Translations under genes and position numbers: made by a program
Source: Bacteroidia bacterium
Lineage (GTDB): Bacteria; Bacteroidota; Bacteroidia; Bacteroidales; UBA12481
DNA: 14,171 bases
Assembly: GCA_026391235.1 (NCBI GenBank)
Contig: JAPLDV010000536.1
Span: 1-14,171 of the forward strand
Direction: 5' to 3'
Notes under the pieces: model-generated
What the model was told of the DNA's origin: nothing
Seen by the model: only the letters and a program-made list of their open reading frames with translations
Databases searched by the model: none
In this document: positions 13,530 through 14,171 of the stretch, in pieces
Layout: every line of letters begins with the position of its first letter
How positions within the stretch are numbered: position 1 is the stretch's first letter

Positions 13530-14171
13530 ATGGATTTTCTCGAAAGAATCGCTTCATCGTTTTACAACAACCTCATCTCGGGCGAGGCCTACCTTGTTGT
13601 GTTGAAAGGCTTGCTTACCACCGTGATGCTGAGTGTACTGGGACTGCTCTTCGGTACTGTGCTCGGGGGCCTGTTCTGCGCCCTTCGCCTGTCGGGCCGT
13701 AAGATACTGGAGATTCCGGTCCGCATTTTAACGACCATGCTGCTGGGCAGTCCGGTGACGCTGTTGCTTATGCTGCTTTATTACGTGGTTTTCGCCAACA
13801 GCAGCACTGATGCCCTGTTCATTGCCATCCTGGCTTTCACGCTTCACACCGGGGCGCACGTGTCGGAGATCATGCGGTCGTCCATCGGGGTGCTCAGCCG
13901 TCGGGAGTGGGAAGCCGCGCGGATGCTGGGCTTTACGGAGGTAGCCGCGTTCCGCTACATCACGCTGCCGCAGGCCTGGAAGATCGCCAAACCGGTATAC
14001 CAGAACACCGTCATCAACCTGGTCCAGTGGACCTCGGTGGTGGGGTACGTCACCATAACCGACCTGACGCGGACACTCAACAACGTGGGCGCCCGCACCG
14101 GGGATCCTTTCTTTGCCCTCTTTTTCGGAATCCTGATTTACCTGGGGCTGTCGTGGTCGGTCAAAGGGCTT
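13530..14171 (+). CDS. Polar amino-acid ABC transporter permease, 5' part (3' end outside window)
   Basis: Inner-membrane permease of the HisM/GlnP/ArtQ family, 214 codons from the ATG at 13530 to the right edge. Hydrophobic segments lie at about 21-52, 65-88, 95-110, 160-178 and 195-210. The EAA loop that docks with the ATPase is a perfect match to EAA-x3-G-x9-I-x-LP: E128-A-A, G134, I144, L146, P147. Bacteroidota often encode this permease fused behind a substrate-binding domain; here the frame is closed by a TGA at 13491-13493, so this is a stand-alone permease and its binding protein is not in the window, while the ATPase may follow to the right. A weak GGGG at 13522-13525 may serve as ribosome binding site. 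By eye it is more G+C rich than most neighbours and lies on the opposite strand. Confidence 0.9.
   Translation, partial: MDFLERIASSFYNNLISGEAYLVVLKGLLTTVMLSVLGLLFGTVLGGLFCALRLSGRKILEIPVRILTTMLLGSPVTLLLMLLYYVVFANSSTDALFIAILAFTLHTGAHVSEIMRSSIGVLSRREWEAARMLGFTEVAAFRYITLPQAWKIAKPVYQNTVINLVQWTSVVGYVTITDLTRTLNNVGARTGDPFFALFFGILIYLGLSWSVKGL

Overview
The window looks like chromosomal DNA of a Bacteroidota bacterium, possibly of the Bacteroidales/Marinilabiliales type; it could be a metagenome contig. The evidence is a TonB-dependent receptor with an N-terminal carboxypeptidase-regulatory-like domain, a LytS/LytR-type two-component pair, a secreted GH127 glycosidase, near absence of Shine-Dalgarno sequences, and promoter-like boxes of the Bacteroidota type (TTTG ... 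TAnnTTTG). No RNA gene, CRISPR array, insertion sequence or integrase was recognised.

Layout. All complete genes lie on the minus strand, so reading them in order means going from right to left. 1-1388 is the N-terminal third or half of a TonB-dependent outer-membrane receptor that runs off the left edge. 1528-3314 is a histidine kinase followed after 2 bases by a LytTR response regulator. 3372-3938 is an HD-domain phosphohydrolase-like protein. 3995-4771 is a lipoprotein rich in beta strands. 5119-9715 is a two-gene secreted glycan-degradation operon: a large 898-residue protein of no family I can name, then a GH127 (DUF1680) beta-L-arabinofuranosidase-type enzyme. 9716-10091 is a gap filled by a nested inverted-repeat element built from CACAAAG units. 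10092-13137 is a compact three-gene operon: a GNAT acyltransferase-like protein, an alpha/beta hydrolase, and a BtaA/DUF3419-type 3-amino-3-carboxypropyl transferase. From 13530 to the right edge a plus-strand gene encodes a polar amino-acid ABC transporter permease.

How the genes may work together. The kinase and regulator form a signalling pair sitting upstream of the receptor gene, with an 11-base direct repeat and a palindrome between them that could be an operator. The 898-residue protein and the GH127 enzyme both carry signal peptides and are 34 bases apart, which suggests joint breakdown of an arabinose-containing or related glycan outside the cytoplasm. The GNAT / hydrolase / BtaA-like trio is the best candidate for an undescribed pathway: its last two genes overlap, it has no adjacent BtaB methyltransferase, and chemistry of the BtaA family (transfer of a homoserine-like group from S-adenosylmethionine) next to an acyltransferase and a hydrolase suggests a modified amino-lipid or amphiphilic metabolite. 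A promoter-like sequence of about 41 bases upstream of this operon is closely repeated upstream of the lipoprotein gene, hinting at shared control.
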